From NCBI RefSeq assembly GCF_007829875.1, contig NZ_VIWV01000001.1, forward strand, positions 7,018,001-7,082,000: 64,000 nucleotides of DNA. Direction: 5' to 3'. Below are positions 32,150-41,383 of this stretch, piece by piece. The translations under genes and the position numbers were made by a program. Origin of the DNA: Streptomyces capillispiralis (GTDB taxonomy: Bacteria > Actinomycetota > Actinomycetes > Streptomycetales > Streptomycetaceae). Numbering within the stretch: position 1 is the stretch's first letter; each line of letters opens with the position of its first letter. The notes under the pieces were generated by a model. That model did not search any database. It was not told where the DNA came from and saw only the letters and a program-made list of their open reading frames with translations.

Positions 32150-33511
32150 TCAGCTCGCGTTGGCCGCGTAGGTGCGCAGGAACAGCGCCTCCGCCACCGA
32201 CAGCCGCTCCAGCTCCTCCGGGGAGACGCTCTCGTTCACCGCGTGGATACAGGCCTCCGGCTCGCTCAGACCGATGAGCAGGATCTCCGCCTTCGGATAG
32301 AGCGCGGCGAGGGTGTTGCACAGCGGGATCGAGCCGCCCTGACCGGCGTACTGCATCTCCTGGCCCGGGTACGCCACCGCCATCGCGTCGGCCATGGCCT
32401 GGTAGGCCGGGCTGGTGGTGTCCGCGCGGAACGCCTGTCCCTGACCGATCTGCTCGGTGCTCACCCGCGCGCCCCACGGCGTGTGCGTCTCCAGGTGGGC
32501 CCGCAGCAGCCCGGTCGCCTCGGCCGCGTCCACACCCGGCGGCACCCGCAGGCTGATCAGCGCGCGGGCGCTCGCCTGCACGGACGGCGTGGCGCCGACC
32601 ACCGGCGGGCAGTCGATGCCGAGCACGGTGACCGCGGGCCGCGCCCAGATGCGGTCGGCGACCGTGCCGGAACCGATCAGCTCCACGCCGTCGAGCACCT
32701 TGGCGTCCTTGCGGAACTGCTCGGCGTCGTACTGCAGCCCGTCCCAGGCGCTGTCGCCGCTCAGCCCTTCGACGGTGGTGGAGCCGTCCTCGGCGCGCAG
32801 CGAGTCCAGGACCCGCACCAGCGCGGCCAGCGCGTCGGGCGCGGCACCGCCGAACTGGCCGGAGTGCAGGTTGCCCTCCAGGGTGTCGACGCGCACCCGC
32901 ACCAGCGTCATGCCCCGCAGCGTGGAGGTGACCGTCGGCAGACCGACGCGGAAGTTGCCCGCGTCGCCGATGACGACGGTGTCGGCCTCCAGCAGCTCGG
33001 GGTGCTCCTCGGCGTACCGCTCCAGACCGCCGGTGCCCTGCTCCTCCGAGCCCTCCACGATCACCTTGACGTGCACGGGGACGCCGCCGTCGGCCTTCAG
33101 CGCGCGCAGCGCCAGCAGGTGCATGATGACGCCGCCCTTGCAGTCGGCGGCACCGCGCCCGTACCAACGGCCGTCCCGCTCGGTCAGCTCGAAGGGCGGG
33201 GTGGTCCAGCCCGCCTCGTCCAGCGGCGGCTGCACGTCGTAGTGGGCGTACAGCAGTACGGTCTTCGCGCCCTCCGGCCCGGGCAGGTACCCGTACACCG
33301 ACTGCGTGCCGTCCGGGGTGTCGAGCAGCGCCACGTCCTGGAAGCCCTCGGCGGTCAGCGCGTCCGCGATCCAGCGCGCGGCCCCCTCGCTCTCCTCGCG
33401 CGGGAACTGGCCGAAGTCCGCCACCGACTTGAAGGCCACCAGTTCGGTGAGCTCCTCCTTCGCCCTGGGCATCAGCGAGGCGACGGTCGCGGCGACCGGA
33501 TTCGACGACAT
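32150..33511 (-). CDS. M20-family dipeptidase
   Basis: The 453-residue zinc peptidase has VLLYAHYDVQPPLDEAGW with the first metal His/Asp, WYGRGAADCKGGVIMHLLAL (bridging Asp), VIVEGSEEQGTGGLE with the general-base Glu, VVIGDAGNF, and YAGQGGSIPLCNTLAALYP near the end. The dimerisation lid lies at about residues 205-320. It resembles the cytosolic nonspecific dipeptidase/carnosinase branch and would hydrolyse dipeptides for nitrogen supply. The ATG at 33511 has AAGGAG upstream. It is divergent from the flavoprotein gene across a 194-bp region. Confidence 0.92.
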   Translation of the reverse strand: MSSNPVAATVASLMPRAKEELTELVAFKSVADFGQFPREESEGAARWIADALTAEGFQDVALLDTPDGTQSVYGYLPGPEGAKTVLLYAHYDVQPPLDEAGWTTPPFELTERDGRWYGRGAADCKGGVIMHLLALRALKADGGVPVHVKVIVEGSEEQGTGGLERYAEEHPELLEADTVVIGDAGNFRVGLPTVTSTLRGMTLVRVRVDTLEGNLHSGQFGGAAPDALAALVRVLDSLRAEDGSTTVEGLSGDSAWDGLQYDAEQFRKDAKVLDGVELIGSGTVADRIWARPAVTVLGIDCPPVVGATPSVQASARALISLRVPPGVDAAEATGLLRAHLETHTPWGARVSTEQIGQGQAFRADTTSPAYQAMADAMAVAYPGQEMQYAGQGGSIPLCNTLAALYPKAEILLIGLSEPEACIHAVNESVSPEELERLSVAEALFLRTYAANAS

Positions 33512-33705
33512 GGGCACGCTCCTTGTGGGTGCGACGTTGTACTTCTGCGTACTTCTCGGTACGAGATGATCGTGCGGTGTGCGTGAGGACCGCGTGTACG
33601 TGGCACTCACACCGCCGATCCTCCCACAGTGGCCCACGGTGACCGCCGCCGTAGGATGCGGGGGACAAGAGCGGCAGGCGGCTGGATCGGGAGCAGTAGA
33701 CCATC

Positions 33706-34944
33706 GTGAGCAGCGAGAACTCTTCGGCGGACGACGTGCGGCAGGTGTGGGACGTCGTCGTGGTGGGCGCGGGACCCGCGGGGGCCTCGGCCGCCTACGC
33801 GGCGGCGGTCGCGGGGCGGCGCGTGCTGTTGCTGGAGAAGGCGGAGCTGCCCCGCTACAAAACGTGCGGCGGCGGCATCATCGGCCCCTCGCGCGACGCG
33901 CTCCCGCCCGGCTTCGAGCTTCCGCTCAAGGACCGGGTGCACGCGGTGACGTTCTCGAACAACGGCCGCTTCAGCCGCACCCGCCGTTCCCGGCAGATGA
34001 TGTTCGGGCTGATCAACCGGCCCGAGTTCGACCAGCAGCTGGTGGAGCACGCGCAGAAGGCGGGTGCCGAGCTGCGCACCGGCGTCGCCGTGCAGCGGGT
34101 CGAGCAGCACGGCTCGGCGGTGCCGGACCGGCGCTCGGTCGCCGTCGTCCTCCAGGGCGGCGAGACGGTGCTCGCGCGGGCCGTGGTCGGCGCGGACGGC
34201 AGCGCGGGCCGGATAGGGGCGCACGTCGGGGTCAAGGTGGACCAGGTCGATCTGGGCCTGGAGGCGGAGATCCCGGTGCCGGAGACCGTCGCGGAGGACT
34301 GGAAGGGCCGGGTGCTCATCGACTGGGGCCCCATGCCGGGCAGTTACGGCTGGGTCTTCCCCAAGGGCGACACGCTCACCGTCGGCGTGATCTCGCGGCG
34401 CGGTGAAGGCGCCGCCACCAAGCGGTACTTGGAGGACTTCATCGGGCGGCTCGGCCTCGCGGGCTTCGAACCGAGCATCTCGTCGGGCCACCTGACCCGC
34501 TGCCGCGCCGACGACTCGCCGCTCTCGCGCGGCCGGGTGCTGGTGTGCGGGGACGCGGCCGGGCTGCTGGAGCCGTGGACCCGCGAGGGCATCTCCTTCG
34601 CGCTGCGCTCGGGCCGGCTGGCGGGGGAGTGGGCGGTGCGGATCGCCGAGGCGCACGACGCGGTGGACACCCGGCGGCAGGCGCTGAACTACGCCTTCGC
34701 CGTCAAGGCGGGCCTCGGCGTGGAGATGAGCGTCGGCAAGCGGATGCTGGCGGCGTTCGAGCGGCGCCCCGGAGTGTTCCACGCGGTCCTCACCGGTTTC
34801 CGCCCGGCCTGGAAGGCGTTCAAGGACATCACGCAGGGCTCGACGACGCTCGGCGAACTGGTCCGCACCCACCCGCTGGCCCACCGGGCCCTGATGGCGC
34901 TGGACCGGCGTCCCGCCGACGTCCCGGAGGAAGCCGGCTCCTGA
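33706..34944 (+). CDS. Geranylgeranyl-reductase-family FAD-dependent oxidoreductase
   Basis: The 412-residue flavoprotein has WDVVVVGAGPAGASAAYAAA (FAD Rossmann motif), LLLEKAELPRYKTCGGGIIG (the family PRYKxCGG signature), AVVGADGSAGRIG (DG motif) and RVLVCGDAAGLLEPWTREGI (second FAD site GDAAG). Family members reduce polyprenyl chains or oxidise diverse lipids; in actinobacteria they often saturate menaquinone or prenyl diphosphates. The GTG start has a Shine-Dalgarno-like GGGAG rather far upstream. A hairpin terminator follows at 34960-34980. Confidence 0.9.
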   Translation: MSSENSSADDVRQVWDVVVVGAGPAGASAAYAAAVAGRRVLLLEKAELPRYKTCGGGIIGPSRDALPPGFELPLKDRVHAVTFSNNGRFSRTRRSRQMMFGLINRPEFDQQLVEHAQKAGAELRTGVAVQRVEQHGSAVPDRRSVAVVLQGGETVLARAVVGADGSAGRIGAHVGVKVDQVDLGLEAEIPVPETVAEDWKGRVLIDWGPMPGSYGWVFPKGDTLTVGVISRRGEGAATKRYLEDFIGRLGLAGFEPSISSGHLTRCRADDSPLSRGRVLVCGDAAGLLEPWTREGISFALRSGRLAGEWAVRIAEAHDAVDTRRQALNYAFAVKAGLGVEMSVGKRMLAAFERRPGVFHAVLTGFRPAWKAFKDITQGSTTLGELVRTHPLAHRALMALDRRPADVPEEAGS

Positions 34945-34959
34945 CCGCCCCGCCCGGCG

Positions 34960-34980
34960 CGGGAGACCCGGGCTCTCCCG
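34960..34980 (+). terminator. Hairpin terminator after the flavoprotein gene
   Basis: CGGGAGA and TCTCCCG are perfect 7-bp arms with a CCCGGGC loop, 16 bp after the stop codon. Confidence 0.65.
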
Positions 34981-35110
34981 GACGGGCCGGCGCGCGGCCG
35001 GTCCCCGGTGGGACGGTGCGCGGCCCGGTCGGCGTACTTCGCCGGGAGTACGCGTGATCACCACGCCGGGCTGACGCCACCCGGGGCGTGCGGCGTCTAG
35101 CGTGGCGGAC

Positions 35111-36403
35111 ATGGACGAGCAGCGTGGACCCGGTGGCGGGCCGCCCGGGCGGTGGCGCCGGGGGCGGCCGCCCCGGTGGTGGCGGCACGGTCCGCCCGGA
35201 CGGAGCCGCTGGACCGACGAGGGTTACGGGGCCCGCGAGGGCGACGGCGGGGGCGGCGAGGATCGGCGCCCCCGGTGGCCGTGGCGCTCCACCGTGCTGC
35301 TGACGGCCTTCGTCATGCTCGGAACCCACTTCGCGGACCACGCCCAGGACGGCGAGCGGGTCCCCCTGGACCCCTTCGCGCGGGTGCTGGTGTTCGGGGC
35401 GGGGGCGATGCTGCTGTGGCGCGGGCGTCACCCCGTCGCCGTGGTGTCCGGCACGGTCGCCGCCGTCCTGCTCTACGTGGGGGCCGGCTACCCGTACGGG
35501 CCGGTGTTCCTCACCGTCGTGGTGGCCTGCTTCAGCGCCGTCCTGTCCGGGCGGCGGCACGCCACCTGGGCGGTGATGGGGGCGCTGTGGGCGGGCCACG
35601 CGCTGATCGGCCACGTGCTGTACCGGTGGCTGCCGCCGTCGGGCGACGGGCCCTCCTCCTGGAACCAGGACCTCGTGATCGCCACCTGGGTGGTGGCGCT
35701 CCTGGCGGTGTCGGAACTGGCCCGGACCCGCCGTGAGCAGTGGGCCCGGGAACGCGCCGAGCGCGCCCAGGCGGCGCGGCGGCGCGCGGACGAGGAGCGG
35801 CTGCGGATCGCCCGGGAGCTGCACGACGTGCTCGCGCACAGCATCTCCGTCATCAATGTGCAGGCGGGCGTCGGTCTCGCCCTCCTGGACACCGACCCGG
35901 AGCAGGCGCGCACCGCGCTCACCACCATCAAGGCCAAGAGCAAGGAGGCGCTCGGCGAGGTGCGTCAGGTGCTCGACACCCTGCGCGCGCCCGGCGCGGC
36001 GCCGCGCACCCCGGCGCCCGGCCTGGACCGGCTGCCCGAGCTGGTGGAGCAGGCCGCGAGCGCGGGCCTCACGGTGACGGTCGAGGGGCGGCCGCCCGAA
36101 CTGCCACCCGGCGCGGACCTGGCCGCCTTCCGCATCGTCCAGGAGGCCCTCACCAACGTCGTACGGCACTCGGGTTCGCGCGAGGCGCGGGTGCGCATCG
36201 AGCAGGACGGGGGCCGGCTGCGGCTGCGCGTCGACGACGACGGGCCCGCCACCGGGGCCGACGCGGGAGGCAGCGGGAACGGGCTGGCCGGGATGCGGGA
36301 GCGGGCCGCCGCGCTGGATGGCACCATCGAGGCGGGCCCGCGTCCCGGCGGCGGGTTCCGGGTGCTCGCCGTACTGCCGCTCGACGTCAAGGAGGACCGG
36401 TGA
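35111..36403 (+). CDS. Sensor histidine kinase (NarL-partner class)
   Basis: The 430-residue kinase has a cytoplasmic basic/Gly-rich head of about 55 residues and four to five membrane spans (STVLLTAFVMLGTHFADH, PFARVLVFGAGAMLLW, VVSGTVAAVLLYVGAG, VFLTVVVACFSAVLSG, WVVALLAVSELA). The HisKA_3 helix RIARELHDVLAHSISVINVQ carries the phospho-His. The ATPase part has AFRIVQEALTNVVRHS (N box), RLRVDDDGP and GNGLAGMRERAAAL. The ATG at 35111 follows a TAGCGT -10 hexamer (35098-35103) by eight bases, implying a leaderless message; GTG 35102 is in frame. It overlaps its response regulator by GTGA. The signal is unknown. Confidence 0.92.
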   Translation: MDEQRGPGGGPPGRWRRGRPPRWWRHGPPGRSRWTDEGYGAREGDGGGGEDRRPRWPWRSTVLLTAFVMLGTHFADHAQDGERVPLDPFARVLVFGAGAMLLWRGRHPVAVVSGTVAAVLLYVGAGYPYGPVFLTVVVACFSAVLSGRRHATWAVMGALWAGHALIGHVLYRWLPPSGDGPSSWNQDLVIATWVVALLAVSELARTRREQWARERAERAQAARRRADEERLRIARELHDVLAHSISVINVQAGVGLALLDTDPEQARTALTTIKAKSKEALGEVRQVLDTLRAPGAAPRTPAPGLDRLPELVEQAASAGLTVTVEGRPPELPPGADLAAFRIVQEALTNVVRHSGSREARVRIEQDGGRLRLRVDDDGPATGADAGGSGNGLAGMRERAAALDGTIEAGPRPGGGFRVLAVLPLDVKEDR

Positions 36404-37065
36404 TCCGCGTACTGCTCGCCGACGACCAGTCACTGGTCCGCGCGGGGTTCCGCGCGCTGCTGGACGCGCAGCCGGACATCGAGGTGGCGGGGGAGGCGTC
36501 CGACGGCGAGGAGGCCGTGCGCCTGATCCGTGAACTCCGCCCCGACGTGGTGCTGATGGACATCCGCATGCCCGCGCTCGACGGCCTGGCCGCGACCCGG
36601 CGGGTCACCGGGGACGCGGAGCTGGGGGAGGTGAAGGTGGTCATGCTGACCACCTTCGAGCTGGACGAGTACGTCTTCGAGGCGATCCGCTCGGGAGCCT
36701 CGGGCTTCCTGGTCAAGGACACCGAGCCGGAGGAACTGCTGCGCGCGGTGCGGGCGGTGGTCGACGGCGACGCGCTGCTCTCGCCCGGGGTGACCCGCCG
36801 GCTGATCGCCGAGTTCGCGGCCCGCTCCAAGGAACCGGCGGCGGTGGGCGCCCTGGCCGGGCTCACCGAGCGGGAGCGGGAGGTGATGGCCCTGGTCGGC
36901 ATCGGGCTGTCCAACGAGGAGATCGCCCGCCGCCTGGTCGTCAGCCCGCTCACCGCCAAGACCCACGTCAGCCGCACCATGGTGAAACTGGGCGCCCGCG
37001 ACCGGGCCCAACTGGTGGTCCTGGCCTACGAGTCGGGCTTGGTCCGCCCGGGCTGGCTGGGCTGA
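36400..37065 (+). CDS. NarL/LuxR-family response regulator
   Basis: The 221-residue regulator has a receiver domain (residues 2-118) with acidic pair D8-D9, phosphoacceptor Asp54 in VVLMDIRMPA, Thr84 and Lys106 in FLVKD. The C-terminal LuxR HTH (about 152-215) reads LAGLTEREREVMALVGIGLS, NEEIARRLVVSPLTAKTHVS and RTMVKLGARDRAQLVVLAYE. GGAGG precedes a GTG that overlaps the kinase stop as GTGA, so the pair is made in equal amounts. Targets are unknown. Confidence 0.95.
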   Translation: MIRVLLADDQSLVRAGFRALLDAQPDIEVAGEASDGEEAVRLIRELRPDVVLMDIRMPALDGLAATRRVTGDAELGEVKVVMLTTFELDEYVFEAIRSGASGFLVKDTEPEELLRAVRAVVDGDALLSPGVTRRLIAEFAARSKEPAAVGALAGLTEREREVMALVGIGLSNEEIARRLVVSPLTAKTHVSRTMVKLGARDRAQLVVLAYESGLVRPGWLG

Positions 37066-37198
37066 CCGGCCCGCCGGAACCGCACCAGCACGGCGACCGA
37101 AGGTGAGCGCGAGGCCGATCACGGGTCATGCGTGCGGATCGAATGCATGCGCATTTAATTCCGGTGCAATGAACCGGCTTCTCTGCTACGGTGCGCCC

Positions 37199-37591
37199 AT
37201 GGCGGCGACCCAGGCCGAACAGGCGCTCGTGCGACGGTGGCGGGACGTGCTGGCGCTGCATGCGCGCACCCAGTGCGAGATCGACCGCGCCCTGCACGGA
37301 CACGGCCTGTGCGCCAGCGACTTCGAGGTGCTCGACATCCTCGCGCAGAGTGCCGGATCGGGCGGATGCTCCTACCGCGTCCAGGAGATCTCCGAGCGCG
37401 TCCACCTGAGCCAGAGCGCGCTGTCCCGGCTGATCGCCCGGCTGGAGAAGGAGGGCCTCGTCGAGCGCGGGATGTGCGCGGAGGACCGGCGGGGGGTCCG
37501 GGTGGTGCTCTCGGAGAAGGGGCGCGCCCTGCACGGCGAGTTGCTGCCGGTGCAGCGCGAGGTGCTGGCCCGGATGCTCTCCGACGGCTGA
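37199..37591 (+). CDS. MarR-family transcriptional regulator
   Basis: The 130-residue compact MarR protein has LVRRWRDVLALHARTQCEID, GLCASDFEVLDILAQSA, the recognition helix HLSQSALSRLIARLEKEGLV and the wing ERGMCAEDRRGVRVVLSEKG. Three Cys (CEID, LCAS, GMCAED) could give redox sensitivity. Just upstream (37141-37161) lies AT-rich dyad sequence GAATGCATGCGCAT, plausibly its own operator. A TACGGT hexamer (37187-37192) seven bases before the ATG suggests a leaderless transcript. The target gene is not obvious. Confidence 0.9.
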   Translation: MAATQAEQALVRRWRDVLALHARTQCEIDRALHGHGLCASDFEVLDILAQSAGSGGCSYRVQEISERVHLSQSALSRLIARLEKEGLVERGMCAEDRRGVRVVLSEKGRALHGELLPVQREVLARMLSDG

Positions 37592-37617
37592 GCGACGCCG
37601 GAACCCCCGCGTGGCTC

Positions 37618-38352
37618 TCAGGTCACGGCGGAGGTGTCCCGCCAGAGGGCGGCGAGAGCCGGGTCGCCCGATATCCGCGGCACCGGCCGCCGGTTCCACA
37701 GCGCCAGGTACAACTCCTCGGCGGGCCCGGCCAGTTCGCACTCCGCCTCCGCGTCCGCGCCCCGGGTGGTCACGGGCGGCTCCTGGGACAGGCGTACGGT
37801 CCACACCGCGTCCGCGTCGGTCGCGCGGACCCGCAGGACCCGGGGCGCCGCGGTGCGCACCCGGCTCCTCGGCCGCGCGTGGAAGCCGCGCAGCAGCTCG
37901 TCGACGCCGTCCACGGCGAAGTCCGTGGCGGTCGGCGCCGGCGTGCCACCGCGGGCCGACTCGGCGTCATACCGGTGGACGGCGGTCTCGTGCGCCTGGC
38001 GGCGGGCCCAGAACGCCGGCGCGGAGGGCGATCCGGGCAGGAAGGTGAAGCACTCCACGTCGGGTGCCGCGCCGGCCAGGGTCTCCAGCAGGCGGCGGTG
38101 GCTGTTGCGGTACCAGGTCACGAGCTCGGCGCCGTCCAGCTCGGGGTGGTCGTCCATCGGGCGGGGCGCGACGTGCCGGTCGGCGACGAAGGCCGCGGCC
38201 CACCGGTGCACCACACCGGTGTGCCGCAGCAGGTCCCGCACCCGCCACCCCGGGCAGGTGGGGACCACGGTGTCCGTACCGGCCTCCGCCGCGGCGGAGG
38301 CCAGCAACCGGCCCTCTCTCTCCAGGCTTCCCAGGAACCAGGCAGTGTCCAT
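37618..38352 (-). CDS. Maleylpyruvate isomerase-family mycothiol-dependent enzyme
   Basis: The 244-residue DinB/MDMPI-like protein has WFLGSLEREGRLLASAAAEA, VPTCPGWRVRDLLRHTGVVH with the first metal His, and FWARRQAHETAVHRYDAESA with the second metal-site His/Asp region. A C-terminal domain begins FAVDGVDELLRGF and ends PEELYLALWNRRP-like (GPAEELYLALWNRRPVPRIS). Such proteins use mycothiol as cofactor for isomerisation or conjugation; the substrate here is unknown. The presence of this family supports an actinobacterial host. Confidence 0.88.
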   Translation of the reverse strand: MDTAWFLGSLEREGRLLASAAAEAGTDTVVPTCPGWRVRDLLRHTGVVHRWAAAFVADRHVAPRPMDDHPELDGAELVTWYRNSHRRLLETLAGAAPDVECFTFLPGSPSAPAFWARRQAHETAVHRYDAESARGGTPAPTATDFAVDGVDELLRGFHARPRSRVRTAAPRVLRVRATDADAVWTVRLSQEPPVTTRGADAEAECELAGPAEELYLALWNRRPVPRISGDPALAALWRDTSAVT

Positions 38353-38460
38353 GCCCAGGAGTCTGCCGTACGGACCGCCCGCCCGGGCCGTCGTCGACGA
38401 GGCGGGCGGCCCCGCGGCCGGATGGACGGTCCCGTGCACAGCCGTCCCTAGGTGTACTGC

Positions 38461-39339
38461 CTAGGGCAGCGGCGTCCCGCCCGTCGCGTTGACGATCTCG
38501 GCGGTGATGTACGACGCCTCCTGGGAGGCGAGGAAGACGTACGCCGGAGCCATCTCGGCCGGCTGGGCCGGGCGCCCGATGGGCGCCTGCTTGCCGAACT
38601 CCGTGGTGTCCGGCAGCGTCGCCGGGATCAGCGGCGTCCACACCGGCCCCGGGGCCACGGCGTTGACCCGGATGCCCCGCTCGATCAGCATCTGCGCGAG
38701 ACCCTGGGTGAACGTGACGATGGCGCCCTTGGTGGTGGCGTAGTCCAGCAGGTGCGGGCTCGGCTTGTAGGCCTGCACCGACGTGGAGTTGATGATGCTG
38801 CCGCCCTCCGGCATGTGCGGCAGGGCCAGCTTGCACAGCCAGAACATGCCGTACAGGTTGGTGCGCATCACCCGGTCGAACTGCTCCGTGGAGATCGCCT
38901 CGATGCCGTCCGGCTGCGACATCTGGTACGCCGCGTTGTTCACCAGGATGTCGATCCGGCCGAACTCGGAGACCGCCCGGTCGACCAGCGCCCGGCAGTT
39001 CTCCTCCTCCCGCACGTCGCACGCGACGGGCACGGCCCGCCGGCCGGCCTCCTCCACCCACCGCACGGTCTCGGCGGCGTCGTCCTTCTCGCCGTCCAGG
39101 TGCGTGAAGAGGACGTCGGCCCCCTCGCGGGCGAACGCCAGGGCGACCGCCCGCCCGATCCCCGAGTCCCCGCCCGTGATCACGGCCTTGCGGTCCGCCA
39201 GCCGCCCGCTGCCCCGGTAGGTCTCCTCACCGTGGTCCGGGGGCGGGTCCATGGGACCGGTCCAGCCGGGATGCGGCTGGTCCTGGGACGGGAAGTCGGG
39301 GGTCGGATGCCGCTCGGCGGGATTCTGCTGCTCGGTCAC
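38461..39339 (-). CDS. SDR-family general-stress dehydrogenase (YdaD/YhxC-like)
   Basis: The 292-residue SDR has a Pro-rich lead of about 45 residues (NPAERHPTPDFPSQDQPHPG), as in Bacillus stress SDRs. Then come KAVITGGDSGIGRAVALAFA, IDILVNNAAYQMS, IINSTSVQAYKPS with catalytic Ser, YATTKGAIVTFTQGLA (Tyr-x3-Lys) and IRVNAVAPGPVWTPLIP. The GTG at 39339 is preceded by GGGAGA. The upstream region contains a SigB-type promoter (39407-39432), matching the known stress control of this subfamily. Confidence 0.92.
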   Translation of the reverse strand: MTEQQNPAERHPTPDFPSQDQPHPGWTGPMDPPPDHGEETYRGSGRLADRKAVITGGDSGIGRAVALAFAREGADVLFTHLDGEKDDAAETVRWVEEAGRRAVPVACDVREEENCRALVDRAVSEFGRIDILVNNAAYQMSQPDGIEAISTEQFDRVMRTNLYGMFWLCKLALPHMPEGGSIINSTSVQAYKPSPHLLDYATTKGAIVTFTQGLAQMLIERGIRVNAVAPGPVWTPLIPATLPDTTEFGKQAPIGRPAQPAEMAPAYVFLASQEASYITAEIVNATGGTPLP

Positions 39340-39406
39340 GGTCTCTCCCGGGTTCCGGTTGCTCGGTCGCCGCGTCCGCCGGCGGACGGCGGGCGCGGAC
39401 AACCGG

Positions 39407-39432
39407 GTACCCCGGCCCCGGGCCATTGATCC
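39407..39432 (-). promoter_or_regulatory. SigB-like stress promoter of the SDR gene
   Basis: On the minus strand GGAT (39432-39429), 16 bp, then GGGTAC (39412-39407) match the streptomycete SigB consensus GNNT-N14-16-GGGTAC. The start point would lie about 60 bp before the SDR GTG. GGGTACCC is itself palindromic, so one hexamer could arise by chance, but spacing and gene function agree. Confidence 0.6.
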
Positions 39433-39467
39433 GGACCATCGAGGAGACCGTGCGGAGGTGCCGCTCC

Positions 39468-40667
39468 TCAGTCGGCGTGCGCACGGCGCGTGGCGAACCC
39501 GATGAGCGTGGCCACCGCGGCCAGCGCCGCCACGCTGGTCAGCGCCAGCGGCAGACTGAACCAGTCCGCCATGAAACCGATCGCGGGCGGACCGAGGAGC
39601 ATGCCGCCGTAGCCGAGGGTGGAGGCGGTCGCCACCCCGGCGGCGCCCGCGAGGGCCCCCGCCCGCTCCACGGCCACGGGGAAGAGGTTGGCCAGGCCGA
39701 TGCCGGTGACCGCGTAGCCGAGCAGGGCCGCCCACAGGGAGGGCGCGAGCGCGCCGAGCAGCATGCCGGCGGCCGCGGTGGAACCGCCCGCGAGGACCGT
39801 ACGGGTCCGGCCCAGCCGTTCGAGCAGCGTCGTACCGGTGAGCCGCCCGACCGTCATGGCGAGCGCGAAGCACGCGTACCCGACGGCCGCCGCGCCCGGC
39901 GAGGCGCCGAGGTCCTGCTCCAGGTGGAGCGCGCCCCAGTCGGCCAGCGCCCCCTCGCCGTACGCGGTGCACAGCGCGATGAGCCCGAAGACGAACACCA
40001 GCGCGCGGGTACGGCGGTCCAGCCGGCGCGGGGCGCCCCGCTCGGACCGCCGCCCGTCCGCCGGGGTCAGCGGCTCGCACCGCATCAGCGCCCGCCCCGC
40101 GACCGCCGTGACCAGCAGTCCGACGACCGCGAGCCCCCACAGATGCCGGGTCGGCGACAGGGAGCCGGCGACCAGGGCGCCCAGCCCCGCACCGACCATG
40201 CCGCCCAGGCTGAACGCGGCGTGGAAGCTGGGCATCACGGGCCGGCCCAGCGCGGCCACCAGATCGACGGCGGCGCTGTTGAAGGCGACGTTGATGCCGC
40301 CGTACGCCGCGCCGAACAGCAGCAGGACGGCGCCGAGGGAGAGGGCGGAATGCGTCAGCGGGGGCAGGCCGACGCTCAGGCAGAGCAGGACCGCGCAGAC
40401 GACGGTGACGAGATGACTGCCGTAGCGGCGGCACAGGCGGCCGGTGAGCGTCATCGTGACCACGGCCCCGGCGGAGACGCCGAGCAGGGCGAGGCCGAGG
40501 GTGCTCGCGGAGGCGCCGGTCTGCTCCTTGACGGCCGGGATGCGCACGACCCAGCCGGAGAAGACGAAGCCGTCGAGGGCGAAGAAGGCGGTCAGGGCGA
40601 GACGGAGGCGGACGAGGTCGGGACCCGGCACCACACTGTGCGAACGGGTTTTGTTTATCGGCGGCAC
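39468..40667 (-). CDS. MFS transporter
   Basis: The 399-residue major facilitator protein has about twelve hydrophobic spans, e.g. LRLALTAFFALDGFVFSGWV, LGLALLGVSAGAVVTMTLTG, GGMVGAGLGALVAGSLSPTR, LLGALAPSLWAALLGYAVTG and LALTSVAALAAVATLIGFAT. The loop after span two reads GRLCRRYGSHLV, equivalent to the MFS motif A. It resembles the FucP/YbjJ-like inner-membrane branch; the substrate (drug, sugar or metabolite) is unknown. No strong ribosome site is visible. The 227-bp region upstream is shared with the divergent sortase-substrate gene. Confidence 0.87.
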   Translation of the reverse strand: MPPINKTRSHSVVPGPDLVRLRLALTAFFALDGFVFSGWVVRIPAVKEQTGASASTLGLALLGVSAGAVVTMTLTGRLCRRYGSHLVTVVCAVLLCLSVGLPPLTHSALSLGAVLLLFGAAYGGINVAFNSAAVDLVAALGRPVMPSFHAAFSLGGMVGAGLGALVAGSLSPTRHLWGLAVVGLLVTAVAGRALMRCEPLTPADGRRSERGAPRRLDRRTRALVFVFGLIALCTAYGEGALADWGALHLEQDLGASPGAAAVGYACFALAMTVGRLTGTTLLERLGRTRTVLAGGSTAAAGMLLGALAPSLWAALLGYAVTGIGLANLFPVAVERAGALAGAAGVATASTLGYGGMLLGPPAIGFMADWFSLPLALTSVAALAAVATLIGFATRRAHAD

Positions 40668-40894
40668 AAACTCAGGCTAGGGGTGCGCACGGCCCGGGGC
40701 AAGGGCGCCGCCGGGGCGGAGCGGGCAGGGGAGCGGGACGGCCGGAGACCGCCGCGGGGGTGGTGCCGTTAACCCGTGTGAACGTCCCGGATGGTGGGAC
40801 CGGCCGGCATGACTAACGGTGGATCACGCCGGAGAACGGGACATCAGCGCTGACGAGGGGTCAGCCGCCCGGCCTCCTGCGGAAGGACTCTCAG

Positions 40895-41383
40895 ATGCGC
40901 TCTGCCCGCATGGTGCTCGCCACCGCGACGGCTACGGCGGCCCTCGCCATCGCCGCGCCCGCAGCCTACGCCGACCACACGGGTGACGGGGGCCACGACG
41001 ACTCCTCTTACAGCAAGGAGCACGACGACTCTTCCTACAGCAAGGAGCACGACAAGGACGGCAAGCACGACAAGCCGCACGGCGGAATGCACACGGGCGG
41101 CGGGGCGCTGGCCGCCGTGAGCGAGGAGGACTGGGGCACCGCCAAGGACCCCAAGTACGACCCCGAGACCTACAAGGACAAGGGCGACTCCCAGAGCGAG
41201 GAGTCCTGGAGCGGCAAGCAGGACAAGGAGTGGAAGCACGAGAAGCCGCGCGGCGGGATGCACACCGGCGGCGGCGGTCTCGCCGAGCCCGGTGTCACCG
41301 CGGGCGGACTGGCCGCACTCGCCGTCCTCGGCACCGGCGCGTACGCGCTGCGCCGCAAGAAGGTCTCCGGGAACGTGGCCTGA
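40895..41383 (+). CDS. Sortase-substrate-like surface protein with internal repeats
   Basis: A 162-residue secreted protein. Residues 1-26 are a signal peptide ending AYA. The mature part is charged and repetitive: DDSSYSKEH occurs at 35-43 and 44-52, and a larger unit, KHDKPHGGMHTGGGALA (57-73) and KHEKPRGGMHTGGGGLA (114-130), occurs twice. The C-terminus has the sorting-signal layout: LAEPG (129-133), a hydrophobic span VTAGGLAALAVLGTGAYAL, then RRKK. The motif is not LPXTG and only resembles the LAXTG used by class E sortases. GGAAGGA precedes the ATG. A class F sortase gene follows. Confidence 0.8.
   Translation: MRSARMVLATATATAALAIAAPAAYADHTGDGGHDDSSYSKEHDDSSYSKEHDKDGKHDKPHGGMHTGGGALAAVSEEDWGTAKDPKYDPETYKDKGDSQSEESWSGKQDKEWKHEKPRGGMHTGGGGLAEPGVTAGGLAALAVLGTGAYALRRKKVSGNVA

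Noticed and set aside
39373..39388. CGTCCGCCGGCGGACG 16-bp palindrome upstream of the SDR
   Set aside because: All-GC palindromes of this length arise often in such DNA; it lies downstream of the better-supported SigB-like promoter.
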